Source of the DNA: Imbricaverruca yamaguchii
Taxonomy: Eukaryota; Arthropoda; Thecostraca; Neoverrucidae
Assembly (NCBI GenBank): GCA_034440575.1
Contig: JAOTOL010001507.1
Location: 1,336,001-1,400,000, forward strand
Length of the DNA: 64,000 nucleotides
Reading direction: 5' to 3'
A model generated the notes under the pieces. It was given only the letters and a program-made list of their open reading frames with translations. It searched no databases and had not been told where the DNA came from. Positions 1 to 10,442 of this stretch are shown in pieces (position 1 is the first letter of the stretch; each line of letters opens with the position of its first letter). The position numbers were made by a program, and so were the translations under genes.

Positions 1-57
1 CGGGACGGTGACGGTCGGACCTCGTCACAGCGCAGTGTACACGGCCGCGGCTACTCA

Positions 58-356
58 CTCAGGCCATCTCAAGCGACAATCCCAGGCAATCTCAAACGGA
101 AAGCTTAGACAGATTCAAACGGCAATCTCAAACGGAAAGCTTAGACAACCTCAAACGGCAATCTCAAACTGCAATTTTAAGCGACAATGTTAGGTAATCT
201 TAGGCAATCCAAAACGGTAATATCAGGCAATCTCAAACGGAAATCTTAGGCAATCTCAAACGGTAATCTTACGCAATGTCAGGCAATCTCAAACTGAAAT
301 TTTAGGCAATTTCAGGCAATCTCAAACAGCAATCTTAGGAAATTTCAAACGGTCGC
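58..356. repeat. Degenerate tandem repeat, about 22 bp
   Basis: Imperfect units built on GGCAATCTCAAACGGAAATC recur head to tail with many substitutions and indels. No coding potential is evident. The flank 357-630 holds nothing I recognise. Confidence 0.75.
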
Positions 357-630
357 CTGAAACAGCTGTGCAAAGACCATTAGTGCCCTTTGGCCTACTA
401 GCCCTTCGACCATGTGGCCAAGGACCGACAGGGGAACTAACAATCCCACCGCTGGTGGCATTGTCTCGCTCTATCTAGCCAGGTATCCGGTGATTTAAGG
501 GTACTCCCGTGCGGGTTTCGATCGGATTCGGTGTGAGTAGTTCCCCAATTGTCTGGTGCTGGCGCGTGGTAAGCCCCGGTTCACGACCAGCCGGACCCAG
601 CGGCACGTCATTGGTCTGTGGTAAGCCCTG

Positions 631-798
631 GCTGGTTGGTTGGTTATTGGCTTTTACGACACATCGACCGTTGAGTCGTGCAGCGTCGCCAATCTCTCAC
701 ACCGACTGGTCGCGGGCGAAGAGCAGCGACAGGCGATGCGCGAACCCACAGCCTTTCAATTGTGAGACGAGCAACTGCCCGTCCCGGGGTCGTCGGGG
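631..798 (-). mobile_element. tRNA-Val-like SINE (SINE-V), minus
   Basis: Read on the minus strand it has a tRNA-like head with anticodon-arm sequence CTCACAATTGAAAGG, a diverged B box, a body with the motif CGACCAGTCGGTGTGAGAGA, then the tail GTGTCGTAAAAGCCAATAACCAACC. The head matches tRNA-Val(CAC) best around the anticodon arm. It is one of about fifteen copies of this roughly 165-bp family in the window and one of the more diverged. Confidence 0.85.
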
Positions 799-837
799 GG
801 GGGAGGGGGTGCGGCGACGTCACGCGCCGGCACTCAC

Positions 838-988
838 CCGTCGTCGTCCTCGCAGAACGTGTCCGAGTCCTTCTCGAAGTCGGCCATCAGGTCGTCCGAG
901 GTGATGGAGGTCACTGGCGACACCAGGTCGGCCGGGTCGGCGCGGCACGGCCGGGGCGCGCCGCGGGGTCGGCAGCCGCCCGGTACTG
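838..988 (-). CDS. Exon of an unknown minus-strand gene (downstream exon)
   Basis: The minus strand reads an open acidic segment containing DLVSPVTSITSDDLMADF and then EKDSDTFCEDDD, followed at once by a strong splice donor (GG|GTGAGT, GT at 837-836). An acceptor follows a C-rich tract near 988 (two nearby CAGs at 991-989 and 988-986 are possible). The exon starts with two bases of a codon. That fits a donor GAAG|GTCAGT at 4921 in the large exon upstream, which ends one base into a codon, so these may be exons of one gene. The function is not recognised. The acceptor side is flanked directly by the 75-92 bp array at 1006-1830. The donor and composition support coding; the exact start and membership of the same gene are inferred. 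Confidence 0.5.
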
Positions 989-1005
989 CTGCCGGGCAGG
1001 GGGCG

Positions 1006-1830
1006 GGCCGGTCATCTCACCACCACCGCACCAACACACACATATACACACAGGGTACCACAAGGTCGCACGGTCACAGATAGTGAACAGGGAGCAGGCC
1101 GGTCATCTCACCACCACCGCACCAACACACACATATACACACAGGGTACCACAAGGTCACACGGTCACAGATAGTGAACAGGGAGCAGGCCGGTCATCTC
1201 GCCACCACCACAAACACACACATACACACAGTATACAAGGTCACAGCTGGAAAGCAGGGGACAGGCCGGTCATCTCACCACCACACCACCACACACACAT
1301 ACATATACACACAGTATACCGTGGGCGCTGTATGACCAACGCGGTGGATGCGCCCGTAAGCCCAAATAACCAACCAACTCACGGGGTACCACAAGGCCGC
1401 AGGTGGTGAAAAGGAGGCAGACCCGTCACCTCACCACGATCACACCAACACACCAACACACCCACAGGGTGACACAAGGTCACTAGTTCACAGCTGGATA
1501 GTAGGAGACAGACCCGTCATCTCACCACCATAACACCAACACACACAGGGCGCCACAAGGTCACAAGTTCACAGCTGGGTAGCAGGAGACAGACCCGTCA
1601 TCTCACCACCATAACACCAACACACCAACACCCACAGGGTGACACAAGGTCACAAGTTCACAGCTGGATAGCAGGAGACAGACCTGTCATCTCACCATCG
1701 TAACACCAACACATCCACAGGGTGCCACAAGGTCACAAGTTCACAGCTGGATAGCAGGAGACAGACCTGTCATATCACCACCGTAACACCAGCACACACA
1801 GGGCGCCACAAGGTCACAAGTTCACAGCTG
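1006..1830. repeat. Tandem array, 75-92 bp unit, about 10 copies
   Basis: The motif GCCGGTCATCTCACCACCAC and variants recur near 1008, 1098, 1190, 1265, 1420, 1513, 1592, 1681 and 1766. Each unit also has a CACACA-rich part and an AAGGTCACA segment. The first unit overlaps the polypyrimidine side of the acceptor of the exon ending at 988, so the array appears to be copied from a 3' splice region. A short tail element interrupts it at 1321-1378. Confidence 0.85.
1321..1378 (+). mobile_element. Short SINE-tail element
   Basis: Begins GGGCGCTGTATGACCAACGC and ends GCCCAAATAACCAACCAA. It is a 58-bp member of the tail-only family described under the findings, inserted in the surrounding minisatellite. 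Confidence 0.75.
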
Positions 1831-1947
1831 GTGCCACGTCCCTTTCCACCGAATGAAGAAAGCATCGACTGACAGTTAGAAATTGTGGGTCAGTTACGGG
1901 CCGGCGAGGCTCAGGTCCCGTGCTGACGTACGGCCCGACGGCACGGC

Positions 1948-2696
1948 AAGGGTTGGTGTTGCAGGGGTTGGTGTTGCAGGGGTTGGTGTTGCAGGGGTTG
2001 GTGTTGCAGGGGTTGGTGTTGCAGGGGTTGGTGTTGCAGGGGTTGGTGTTGCAGTGGTTGGTGTTGCAGGGGTTGGTGTTGCAGGGGTTGATGTTACAGG
2101 GGTTGGTGTTGCAGGGGTTGGTGTTGCAGGGGTTGGTGTTGCAGGGGTTGGTGTTGCAGGGGTTGGTGTTGCAGGGGTTGGTGTTGCAGGGGTTGGTGTT
2201 GCAGGGGTTGGTGTTGCAGGGGTTGGTGTTGCAGGGGTTGGTGTTGCAGGGGTTGGTGTTGCAGGGGTTGGTGTTGCAGGGGTTGGTGTTGCATTGTTGG
2301 TGTTGCAGTGGTTGGTGTTGCAGTGGTTGGTGTTGCAGGGGTTGGTGATGCAGGGGTTGGTGATGCAGGGGTTGGTGTTGCATGGGTTGGTGTTGCAGGG
2401 GTTGGTGTTGCAGGGGTTGGTGTGGTGTTGCAGGGGTTGGTGTTGCAGGGGCTGGTGTTGCAGGGGTTGGTGTTGCAGGGGTTGGTGTTGCAGGGGTTGG
2501 TGTTGCAGGGGTTGGTGTTGCAGGGGTTGGTGTTGCAGGGGTTGGTGTTGCAGGGGTTGGTGTTGCATGGGTTGGTGTTGCTGGGGTTGGTGTTGCTGGG
2601 GTTAGTGTTGCATGGGTTGGTGTTGCAGGGGTTGGTGTTGCAGGGGTTGGTGTTGCAGGGGTTGGTGTTGCAGGGGTTGGTGTTGCAGGGGTTAGA
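1948..2696. repeat. Minisatellite, 15-bp unit, about 50 copies
   Basis: The unit is GGGGTTGGTGTTGCA, very homogeneous, with a few T or A variants and one three-base insertion at about 2423. Because 15 is divisible by three, every frame stays open and reads as ATPTP, CNTNP or GVAGV repeats. These are by-products. No promoter, signal peptide or splice sites support a gene. Confidence 0.95.
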
Positions 2697-2739
2697 TGCA
2701 GGACACGAGCAGGGGCGTTGTCAGCGAACGGACAATGGG

Positions 2740-2876
2740 GTGGGATGCGTAGCAAAGGTCCCGGGTTCGACACTGGCGCCGCTCGGGACATTTCTCAATC
2801 CCGCGGCCCGCCGGCGAAACAGTGTGGGCGGCGCCATTAGCCGTGAATGTGCATAAAGTGCGTCTTGAACCACTCA
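2740..2876 (+). mobile_element. Class-II-tRNA-like SINE (SINE-S), 5' truncated
   Basis: Contains the B-box region GGTCCCGGGTTCGACAC, the body CCCGCGGCCCGCCGGCGAAA and the conserved GGCGGCGCCATTAGCCGTGA, ending near GTCTTGAACCACTCACC. The A-box half is missing. Full members begin GGCCGAGTGGTCA, typical of a Ser/Leu-type head. Confidence 0.8.
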
Positions 2877-2946
2877 CCAGACAAGACAATGGGATGGGGA
2901 GGGAAAGGATCCACAGATGGGGTCTGCGAGCTCGCCAAGCATGTAT

Positions 2947-3006
2947 GGGCGCGGCATGACCAATGTAGTCGATGCGCCCTAAAGCCCTAATAACTCACTA
3001 ACTAAC
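2947..3006 (+). mobile_element. Short SINE-tail element
   Basis: Starts near GGGCGCGGCATGACCAATG, has GTCGATGCGCCCTAAAGCC and ends in a CTAA-type repeat. Confidence 0.75.
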
Positions 3007-3061
3007 TCGCCATGCATGTGTCACAGCTAGCGCCCTAACGGGGACGCCGTGCCTCACCCGC

Positions 3062-3500
3062 ACAGAAGCTCAAGACTGGATATTAGGAGCATCAGCACCG
3101 AAGCAATGTGCGTTTGCAGTCACGTGTTCTCCCGGATGGAAAGGCAGGAATGGATATTAGGAGCTTTTGTTTGTTTATTGGTTGGTTCACGACACACTTT
3201 ATGCACACTCACGGCTAATTGCGCCGCCCACACTGCTTCGCCGGTGGGGCGCGGGATTGGGAAATGTTCTGAGTGGCGCGGATATTAGGAGCATTAGCAC
3301 CGAAGCAATGTCCGTTTGTAGTCGCGTGTTCCCCCGGATAGAAAGGCAGGAATTGATATTAGGAGCATTAGCACCGAAGCAATGTATGCCTGCAGTCCTG
3401 TTCTCCCGGATGAATTTCAAGACTGGATACTGGGAGCGTCAGCATCGAAGCGATGTGTGTCTATAGTTCCGTGTTCTCCTGGACAGATACTAAGACTGGC
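3062..3500. repeat. Tandem repeat, about 84 bp, four to five copies
   Basis: Units share GATATTAGGAGCATTAGCAC, then CGAAGCAATG and a GTGTTCTCCCGGA segment. A SINE interrupts one unit at 3165-3279. Confidence 0.8.
3165..3279 (-). mobile_element. SINE-S, 5' truncated, with 13-bp target duplication
   Basis: Reverse-orientation copy ending in the TTTGTTTGTTTATTGG tail. It is flanked by the direct repeat GGATATTAGGAGC at 3152-3164 and 3280-3292. This is a clean target-site duplication inside the 84-bp tandem array, so the insertion is younger than the array. Confidence 0.9.
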
Positions 3501-3582
3501 TACTATGTACATCAGCGTCAAAGCACCATCTGCCACTGCTACCAGCGGCCCTCCAGTTAGTCAGTTATTAAGCTTCTTGGCG

Positions 3583-3870
3583 CGTAGGCTCCACTGGTCA
3601 CACAGCGTCGATAACGAGTCCAGCATAGGCTCCACTGGTCACACAGCGTCGATAACGAGTCCAGCATAGGCTCCACTGATCACACAGCGTCGATAACGAG
3701 TCCAGCATAGGCTCCACTGGTCACACAGCGTCGATAACGAGTCCAGCATTGGCTCCACTGGTCACACAGCGTCGATAACGAGTCCAGCATAGGCTCCACT
3801 GGTCACACAGCGTCGATAACGAGTCCAGCATAGGGTCCACTGGTCACACAGCGTCGATAACGAGTCCAGC
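3583..3870. repeat. Minisatellite, 41-bp unit, seven copies
   Basis: The unit contains CATAGGCTCCACTGGTCACA followed by CAGCGTCGATAACGAGTCCAG. Copies are almost identical, which suggests recent expansion or homogenisation. Confidence 0.95.
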
Positions 3871-4699
3871 AGCGGCGATAACGAGTCCGATCGATGGCCT
3901 GACGTCAGACCACGTGACGGTGGTGAAACAAATTGTGCAAGGAACTTCTACTGAATGCATGCCAAGGTAAAAATATTAGAAGAGCATAGAAGTTAGATTG
4001 CATTGTTAGATTGAGTTAGAGTTAGATGCTAGATTGAGCATTGTTAGAAGAGCATGCATACGTTTTTACAATAGGAAAATTGGTCTAAAATTGTTCATAA
4101 AAATTGGCCGTGACCTCAGGTCGCTGACCTGATCTCAAAACAAAATTTGAGGATACGTTTTGAAGACACTGCCTAATTGCATTCACGCAGCAAATTTCAT
4201 TTAAATCCCCCGTGTGAGTTAACGATCTTCAAAGATTATTTTTGAGACGCGGTCCTCTTTGACCTGAGCCAGGTCAACGGCCTTGTTGGATCGCTCTGGC
4301 CGACGTCAGACGAGAAGCGATTTCCCGCCGAGCGTCACTGGACCACGCTACTCGGCGGGTGGACGGGCCGGCACTGACCTCAGCACTGACCTCGGCACGG
4401 TGGGATTTGTGCTTTGGGGTTGGTAATTTGGGCTTACGGGCGCATCGACTGCGTTGGTCATACAGCGTGGGATGTGCTTTGTAATCCTGGATGCGGCAAG
4501 GACAATTTTGGAGTAATCGAATATAGAGTATATATTTCTTCGAATCGGTGAAACCAGCTCAGTTTGCACCTTCGAAGTAAAGCTTGAGCACTTCACTAAC
4601 ACAGAACAACTCACTGTCAGATAGCACCATTAAGCTTCAAACTGAAGAAAGAAAAACACGAGGATAATATTCAGGAGAGGATAATGTTCTGGACAGCAT
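3871..4699. other. Intergenic or intronic DNA, with a short tail element at 4414-4466
   Basis: No gene is seen. A GTTAGATT-rich stretch lies near 3985-4045. A reverse-oriented short tail element (GGGCTTACGGGCGCATCGAC, then TGCGTTGGTCATACAGCG) lies at 4414-4466. Confidence 0.6.
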
Positions 4700-4864
4700 G
4701 GATTCCTTTACGACACATGCAACCGCTAGGTTATATAGCGCCGCAAACCCCTCACGCCTATTGGTCGCGGGTGGACTCGGTAAACGCCGTCGGTTGTGAG
4801 ATTCGAACCCACAATCTTGCGATCAAGAGTCAGACGCTCTACCAACTGAGCTACCGCGGCCCCC
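4700..4864 (-). mobile_element. tRNA-Lys-like SINE (SINE-K)
   Basis: The minus strand begins GGGGGCCGCGGTAGCTCAG with a good A box, an anticodon arm GACTCTTGATC that reads as Lys(CTT), and the B box GTGGGTTCGAATC. The 3' end, GGCGCTATATAACCTAGCGG then GTGTCGTAAA, resembles the tail of SINE-V. It starts 13 bases past the in-frame stop codon at 4880-4878. Confidence 0.85.
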
Positions 4865-4877
4865 AATGCTCCCGATA

Positions 4878-6613
4878 CTAAACCTCCACGAACGGCGCGT
4901 ACCTCCCGCCCTGCCACTGACCTTCGTCCAGGTCGCTGAGGCTCTCGTCCTCCCTGTCGGCGTCGGCGGCCGCCGGCGGGGACACCAGGTCACGTGGCGC
5001 GGCCGCGTCGACGCCGTCGTGACGACGTGCCGGAGACTCGGTGCAGCCGGAATCACGTGACAGCCGCGGTTCGGCGGGGCTGGAGTCACGCGACGCCGGC
5101 GTCTCGGCGAAGCTCGAATCACGAGACGGCGGCGGCTCGGAGCGGCGCGCGTCGCGTGGCGGGAGAGGTTCAGTGCAGCCGGGGTCGCGCGACAGAAGAT
5201 GTTCGGCGGCGCTGGAGTCGCGCGACAGAAGATGTTCGGCGGCGCTAGAGTCGCGCGACAGCGACAGCCCGGACGAGCTGGAGTCGCGCGGCTCGCCGGC
5301 GGCCGGCGCCTCGGTCAGGCCGAGCCGCTGACACGTGCCGCCCAGCCGGCCGTAGTCGCCGGCGGGCCCCGGCAGCAGGCGGCGCGCCAGCCGCTCGGCG
5401 CGCTCCTCCATCTGTTGGCGGCGCGCCGAGGCGGAAGTTGCCGGCTCGGCCGGCGGCCGCCGCAGCGGCGTCTCCAGCGTGGTGAGCGACGGCAGCGCCC
5501 GCGGCGTCAGCCGGAACGGGCGCACGTAGTCGTCGGCGGGCCGCGCCGTCAGCAGCTCGCTGATCTCGAGCGGCGGCAGCGCGCCCAGGCCCACAGAGTC
5601 GCCGATCACGTCGTCGATGAACGCGTCGTCGTCGTCGTCGTCGTCGTCGGGCGACGCGCTGCTGCCGAAGGGGTGGAAGGCGCCGCCGAAGGCCGGCTGG
5701 TCGCCGATCTCGTCGTCGATGAAGTCCTCGGCGCCGCGCGACTCGTGCAGCGTGCCCGGCGGGCTCAGGTCGGTGCAGGTGCCCGTGTCGCAGAGCGGCG
5801 GCCGGCGCAGCGGCGAGGTGGCCACGTCGCGCGTCAGCTGGCGCATCTCGCGCCGCAGGCCGGCCACGCTGCCCGGCGCCGCCGGCTGATGCTGCCGGCC
5901 GGCACGGCGCGCCGGCGCCGGCGCCGTCGTCAGCGCCTGCCGCGTCACCTGGTGCACCTTCTCCTCCCAGCGGGTGACGCGACTGCGCACCGTGTGGTCC
6001 GCCGGCGCCGGCGGCGACTTGCCCGCCCGCCGCGCGACCGCGGCGCCCCTGGCGGCCGGCAGCGGCAGCAGGCTGGTGCGCGCCGGCCGCGACACGTGCG
6101 GCACGGCCGCGGCCGGCTGGGCGTGGTCCGCGTGCTGGGCGTGGCCGGCGCCGCCGGGCCGGGTCAAGCCGGCCGGGTGTGTGAAGCCGAGCGACGGCCG
6201 CTGCACCTGGGTGACGCGCGTCCGGGCCGCCGGGTCGCTGACGGTCACCTGCGGACCGGCCGGACCGCCGCCGCCGCCGCCGCCGCTCGCCGTGTGGATG
6301 TTCACCGACAGCGCGATGGTGGCGCCCGACGTGCGAATGCCCACCTGGAAGTCCTCCGAGCCGGCGCCGACGTTGAGCGGCAGGACTTCTGCCGCCGGCG
6401 GTGCCGGTGCCGGCGGCAGCGGCTCCTTCGTCTCAGCGTCGGACGCAGCGCTGGTCACCGAGCCGCGCAGTGTGCCCACGCCCGAGTCGTCCATGCGTGC
6501 CGACGGCGGCCGGCTGGCGCGCGCCGCGCCGCCGCTGGTGCGCGGCTTCACGTGCGCCACCTGGGGCCGCGGCAGCTGGCGCCGCGCCGGCACCGCGGAC
6601 GACCGCAGGTTGC
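4878..6613 (-). CDS. Large exon of an unknown Pro/Ala/Ser-rich protein
   Basis: After an acceptor TTTGCAG (AG at 6615-6614) the minus strand stays open for about 577 codons to TAG at 4880-4878. The exon begins two bases into a codon, in phase with the donor at 7357. The protein is GC-rich and low-complexity. It has a folded-looking stretch (EDFQVGIRTSGATIALSVNI), a second with VTRWEEKVHQVTRQAL, two related acidic motifs (DFIDDEIGDQPAFGG and AFIDDVIGDS) around an eight-Asp run, and a C-terminal Ser-rich tandem repeat of the RDSSxAExxxS type at about 5035-5295. An alternative donor GAAG|GTCAGT at 4921-4920 would skip the stop and join the exon at 988 in phase. I do not recognise the family. The long open frame in skewed sequence and the matched phase support coding. 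Confidence 0.6.
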
Positions 6614-6619
6614 CTGCAA

Positions 6620-7350
6620 ACAGTCCACCCAGTGACCGAGGAGCACGACTATGGAGACACCATCCCCTACCCTAATGTACCCCGACAATGGAAGCACCAC
6701 CCCTACTCGACGGTACCGAGACTCTCGAGACACCCCTCCCACCCCTGCACGACGGTATCCCGACAGTTGGGACACTAGCCCTACCTATTTTGGAAGTTGT
6801 GATCCCTCGGAATAAACAAACTGTGGTCGTTACGACACGGCCCAGCAGTGCGCCGAGCCTGAGCCCACCCGCAGCGGCACCCACCGTTAACGTCGTGAAC
6901 CACCCAATAAACAAACTGTGGACGGTAACCCGACAATGGGGACAACAGCCCTACCTACTTTGGAGGTTGTGGTCCTTGGGAACAAAGAAACTGTGGACGT
7001 TACGGTATCCCGACAATGGGGACACCAACCCTGCCTACTTTGGAGGTTATGATCCTTGAGAATAAACAAACTGTGGATGTTACCGTATCCCGACAATGGG
7101 GACACCAGCCCTACCTACTTTGGAGGTTGTGGTCATTGGGAACAAAGAAACTGTGGACGTTACGGTATCCCGACAATGGGGACACCAACCCGCCTACTTT
7201 GGAGGTTATGATCCTTGGGAATAAACAAATTGTGGATGTTACGGCATCCCGACAATGGTGACCCCAGCCCTGCCTACTTTGGAGGTTGTGATCCTTGGGA
7301 ACAAACAAACTGTGGACGTTACGACACGGCCCAGCCGTGCGCCGAGCCGG
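6620..7350. repeat. Intronic tandem repeat, about 80 bp
   Basis: Units built on CCCGACAATGGGGACACCA, TACTTTGGAGGTTGTGATCC and AACAAACTGTGGACGTTACG recur about eight times. Near 6830-6896 a unit carries GACACGGCCCAGCAGTGCGC and CACCCACCGTTAACGTCG, a copy of the true exon end and donor at 7340-7366. The SINE-S tail fragment at 6888-6919 sits in the same unit. Confidence 0.8.
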
Positions 7351-7357
7351 CACCCAC

Positions 7358-7559
7358 CGTTGGCGTCGCTGGTCGAGCTGGCGGCCGAGTTGACGCTCTC
7401 CTGCGAGCCGGCAGTGGCGGCGAGGCGGCGCGCCGGCCGCGCCGAGTCGGCCGCCGCCACACGGTGCGACGTGAGCGGCGCCGGCCGCCGCCGGAAGCCG
7501 AAGCTGTGCGGCGGCGCCGCCGGCCGCGGGTACGGCGCCGTCCGGTTCATCGCCGACTT
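7358..7559 (-). CDS. Exon of the same unknown minus-strand gene
   Basis: The acceptor GTGTGCGGCAG (AG at 7561-7560) is followed by an open frame beginning KSAMNRTAPYPRPAAPPHSF and ending SVNSAASSTSDAN plus one base. The donor is G|GTGGGT (GT at 7357-7356). The 202-nt exon starts in phase 0 and ends in phase 1; the next exon at 6613 starts with the two bases needed, giving DAN-G-NLRSS across the junction. Its Arg/Pro/Ala/Ser-rich composition matches the next exon. Exons further 5' would lie to the right, but I could not place them. The function is unknown. Confidence 0.6.
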
Positions 7560-7574
7560 CTGCCGCACACGCGA

Positions 7575-7966
7575 GCTCACGTCAGCCAATCACACGGCGT
7601 GCTGGTCACACACGAGTACGCGTCGGCCAATCACACGGCGCCCTGGTCACACACGAGCACGCGTCAGCCAATCACACGGCATGATGGTCACACACGAGCA
7701 CGTGTCAGCCAATCACACGGCGCGCTGGTCACACACGAGCACGCGTCAGCCAATCACACGGCGCCCTGGTCACACACAAGTACGCGTCAGCCAATCACAC
7801 GGCGTCCTGGTCACACACGAGCACGCGTCAGCCAATCACACGGCGTGCTGGGCACACACGAGCTCGCGTCAGCCAATCACACGGCGTCCCTGGTCACACA
7901 CGAGCACGCGTCAGCCAATCACACGGCGTCCTGGTCACACATGAGCACGCGTCAGCCAATCAGCCG
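7575..7966. repeat. Minisatellite, 41-bp unit, about nine copies, next to an exon acceptor
   Basis: Units read GTCAGCCAATCACACGGCG then CTGGTCACACACGAGCACGC. On the minus strand each unit has CTGAC (branch-point-like), GTGCTCGTGTGTGACCAG and an AG at the place that aligns with the real acceptor of the exon starting at 7559 (CTCGCGTGTGCGGCAG). The exon-proximal unit is the acceptor itself. Confidence 0.9.
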
Positions 7967-7977
7967 GCGTACTCCCG

Positions 7978-8066
7978 CAGCCCACCGGCGAAACAGTGTG
8001 GGCGGCGCCATTAGCCGTGAATGTGCATAACGTACGTCGTGAACCACCCAGTATACAAACAAACAA
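7978..8066 (+). mobile_element. SINE-S, 3' half only
   Basis: Carries CAGCCCACCGGCGAAACAGT, GGCGGCGCCATTAGCCGTGA and the CAAACAAACAA tail. The tRNA-like head is absent. Confidence 0.75.
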
Positions 8067-8489
8067 TCAGACAGCGTACTGTCCACGGCTGGCTTATGTT
8101 GCACACACGAGCACGTGTAAGCCAATCAGATAGCATCCGCTCGTCCTGCGTGGTGAGTGGCTGAATGAACAGACCTGTTTTATTCCATGTACCGTATGCA
8201 CGTGTAGAAACCATTAGGTATAGCTTGTTTAACAGATTATTGAGAGTAGCGAACGCATTTTTAGCGATGACACCGAGTGCGGACATCTTCACAGACCCGC
8301 TGAATGCATTTAAGACACAGGTGGTGAGATACAGTGCTGCGTCACACGCTCACATCTGAGACGCGGAGCCATCGGACATCGACGAGTTCTGACAGCCGTT
8401 TGCCTGTTTGAACTGAAAGCTATTCACCTGTTCTGTGTACATTTTTAGCTACTGACTTCTCCTGTAAAGGGCACAAAAATGCTGTGGGG

Positions 8490-8782
8490 GATGGGGAAAA
8501 AAAAAAAAAAAAAAAAAAAAAAAGGAAAAAAAAAAAAAAAACCCCGGGGGAGGAGGGAGAAAAAAAAATCCCCCCCCCAAAAACCCCGGCGCGAGAAAAA
8601 ACCCCCCCCCCTACTGCCCTCCCCCCCCTAAAACAAACACCCCCCCCCCCGGTCCCCCCCCCCCCCCCGGGGGGCCCCAAACCGCCGGCCCCCCGAGGAG
8701 GGCGGGCCCCCAAAACCAAAAACAAAAAACCCGACAAAAAAAAAAAAATCATCTTAAAATTAAAAAAAATTAATAATATTAC

Positions 8783-8816
<34 letters not shown>

Positions 8817-8895
8817 ATAAAATATTTTAATTTTTAAAAAAATTTTTTTAAAAAATTTAAAATTTTTTTTTTTTTTTTTTTTTTTATTTTTTTTA

Positions 8896-8962
<67 letters not shown>
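8490..8962. other. Homopolymer block, probable assembly artefact
   Basis: Long runs of A, then C with G, then A again and finally more than 80 T with few other bases. The alternation of long pure A, C and T runs without repeat units does not look like normal microsatellite DNA. It suggests low-quality consensus, for example at a gap or contig join. Confidence 0.7.
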
Positions 8963-8965
<3 letters not shown>

Positions 8966-9075
8966 GTCAATAGTCATTTGAGTAATTTGTCATGAGTCAT
9001 TCGTCGTTTGAGTCATTTCTCATTTGGGTCATTTGTAATTTGGGTCACTTGTCATTTGAGTAATTTCTCATTTAG
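8963..9075. repeat. Degenerate repeat, about 15 bp
   Basis: Variants of GTCATTTGAGTAATTT recur about seven times. The following 9076-9789 has no gene that I can support. Confidence 0.7.
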
Positions 9076-9789
9076 AGTCCTGCGTGGTGAATGGTTGCAG
9101 AGCCTTGAAATATCGTTGAAATTGTTGTCCTTGAATAGCTAGATCAACGTAACTGGCCTAGCCCACAACCGCGATGTTAGCAAGGTTTTGGCAAAAGAGA
9201 TACACACTGTGCTTTTTTCTTTACGATGGTTTAAACTCATTTTGTCCGAATATGTAGGGTTAGGTTAGGTTCATCTGACTTTGGCTGGGTCAGGCTTTTG
9301 TTGTTGTTTGGTATCGGTTGAACGACTTCTGGGTGGGAGCTGGTTTGCGACGGTGCTTCCCATATGACCTGGTGCCGTCTCACACGTCTGGTTAGAAAAA
9401 CACCCTTGTCCAGGGTTTGTGTTATCCAGAACATATCCTCTTGGTGAAATCTCTATTTTCTAGTTAGAAGGTTGAAGGTTGATAATGCAAGAGTGCAAAC
9501 TTATTGCTCTTTAGACTTTTTTATAATGTGCTCAAACCTGTGGTTTTTTAAAACACTGATTTTCAAAGACAAATGACATGTTTCATGGTTGTAGAAGAAA
9601 ACCATAGCTATACGACGAATTCCTGGGATTCTTTTCCCCAGCTCATTATTCCCAATCCAATTATTTGAAACCCATAAAAAACACTACTTGCCGGAAGTGT
9701 GGAATCATTACTTAATAAGAATATAATTATCCTCTCTGGATTCGATGGCTGATAATTATCTCAATCATCTCCAAATCAAGAATTGGTTA

Positions 9790-9903
9790 GAGTCTCACCT
9801 GTCGTTACCCTTCGCCCGCGGCCAATCGGCGTGAGAGACTGGCGACGCTACATGACTCAACGGTCGACGTGCCGTAAAACCAATAACCAACCAACCGGCC
9901 AAC
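9790..9903 (+). mobile_element. SINE-V, 5' truncated
   Basis: Begins in the B-box half (AGTCTCACCTGTCGTTACCC) and runs through GACGCTACATGACTCAACGG to CCAATAACCAACCAACC. Confidence 0.85.
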
Positions 9904-10013
9904 CAAATCCATAATTGTGACACACAAATACAGCCGATCCCCCTCCACGGCCACCAGCAGACTGCGCCACAGCCGCCCATCGTGACGCACGCGGAGAGCC
10001 AACGAGACCGCCG

Positions 10014-10181
10014 AGGGAACGAGTAGTCTAGGGGTAAGTTGCTCGTCGCACAATCGAAAGGTTATCGGTTCGAGTCTCACCCGTCGCTACTCTTCACCCG
10101 CGACCAATCGGCGTGAGCGATTGGCGACGCTGCATGACTCAACGGTCGATGTGTCGTAAAAACAAATAACCACCAATAACC
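10014..10181 (+). mobile_element. SINE-V, full length, 17-bp target duplication
   Basis: A 168-bp copy with A box TAGTCTAGGGGTAAG, B box GGTTCGAGTC and the usual tail. AGCCAACGAGACCGCCG flanks it at 9997-10013 and 10182-10198. The perfect duplication fixes both ends of the element. Confidence 0.95.
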
Positions 10182-10300
10182 AGCCAACGAGACCGCCGTG
10201 CAGGGACCCGGGTACGCCGCGAGGTCTGCCCGCGAAGCGTGGACGCCTCAGAGAGCGTCGGCGAACGGCAAACGTCTCATCCGACATCGACTGGGGGCGG

Positions 10301-10364
10301 GATTGATTGTTTTGGCTTAGGGGCGCATCAACTGCTACTGGTTATGAAGCACCAATTCGGACAA
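10301..10364 (-). mobile_element. Short SINE-tail element with 13-bp target duplication
   Basis: Reverse copy with TTTTGGCTTAGGGGCGCATC. The direct repeat CGACTGGGGGCGG lies at 10288-10300 and 10365-10377. Confidence 0.85.
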
Positions 10365-10442
10365 CGACTGGGGGCGGAGGGAGGGGTGAGGGGGTACACC
10401 CATGTTAAAAACTTGAAGCGTCGAAAACGAATGGGGAGAACC

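Noticed and set aside
1814..2856. Long frames encoding ATPTP, CNTNP and GVAGV repeats on both strands
   Set aside because: The 15-bp unit is a multiple of three and stop-free. The frames are mirror images of one minisatellite.
4800..4864. tRNA-Lys gene on the minus strand
   Set aside because: The same tRNA-like head with the same attached body and tail occurs at 39858-40016. The acceptor stem is not paired and no terminator follows, so it is a SINE head.
5199..6635. Long plus-strand frames opposite the large exon
   Set aside because: High GC makes all frames open. Splice signals with matching phase exist only on the minus strand.
10014..10090. tRNA-Val gene
   Set aside because: Part of a 168-bp element with target-site duplication, repeated about fifteen times. 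The anticodon stem is mispaired.
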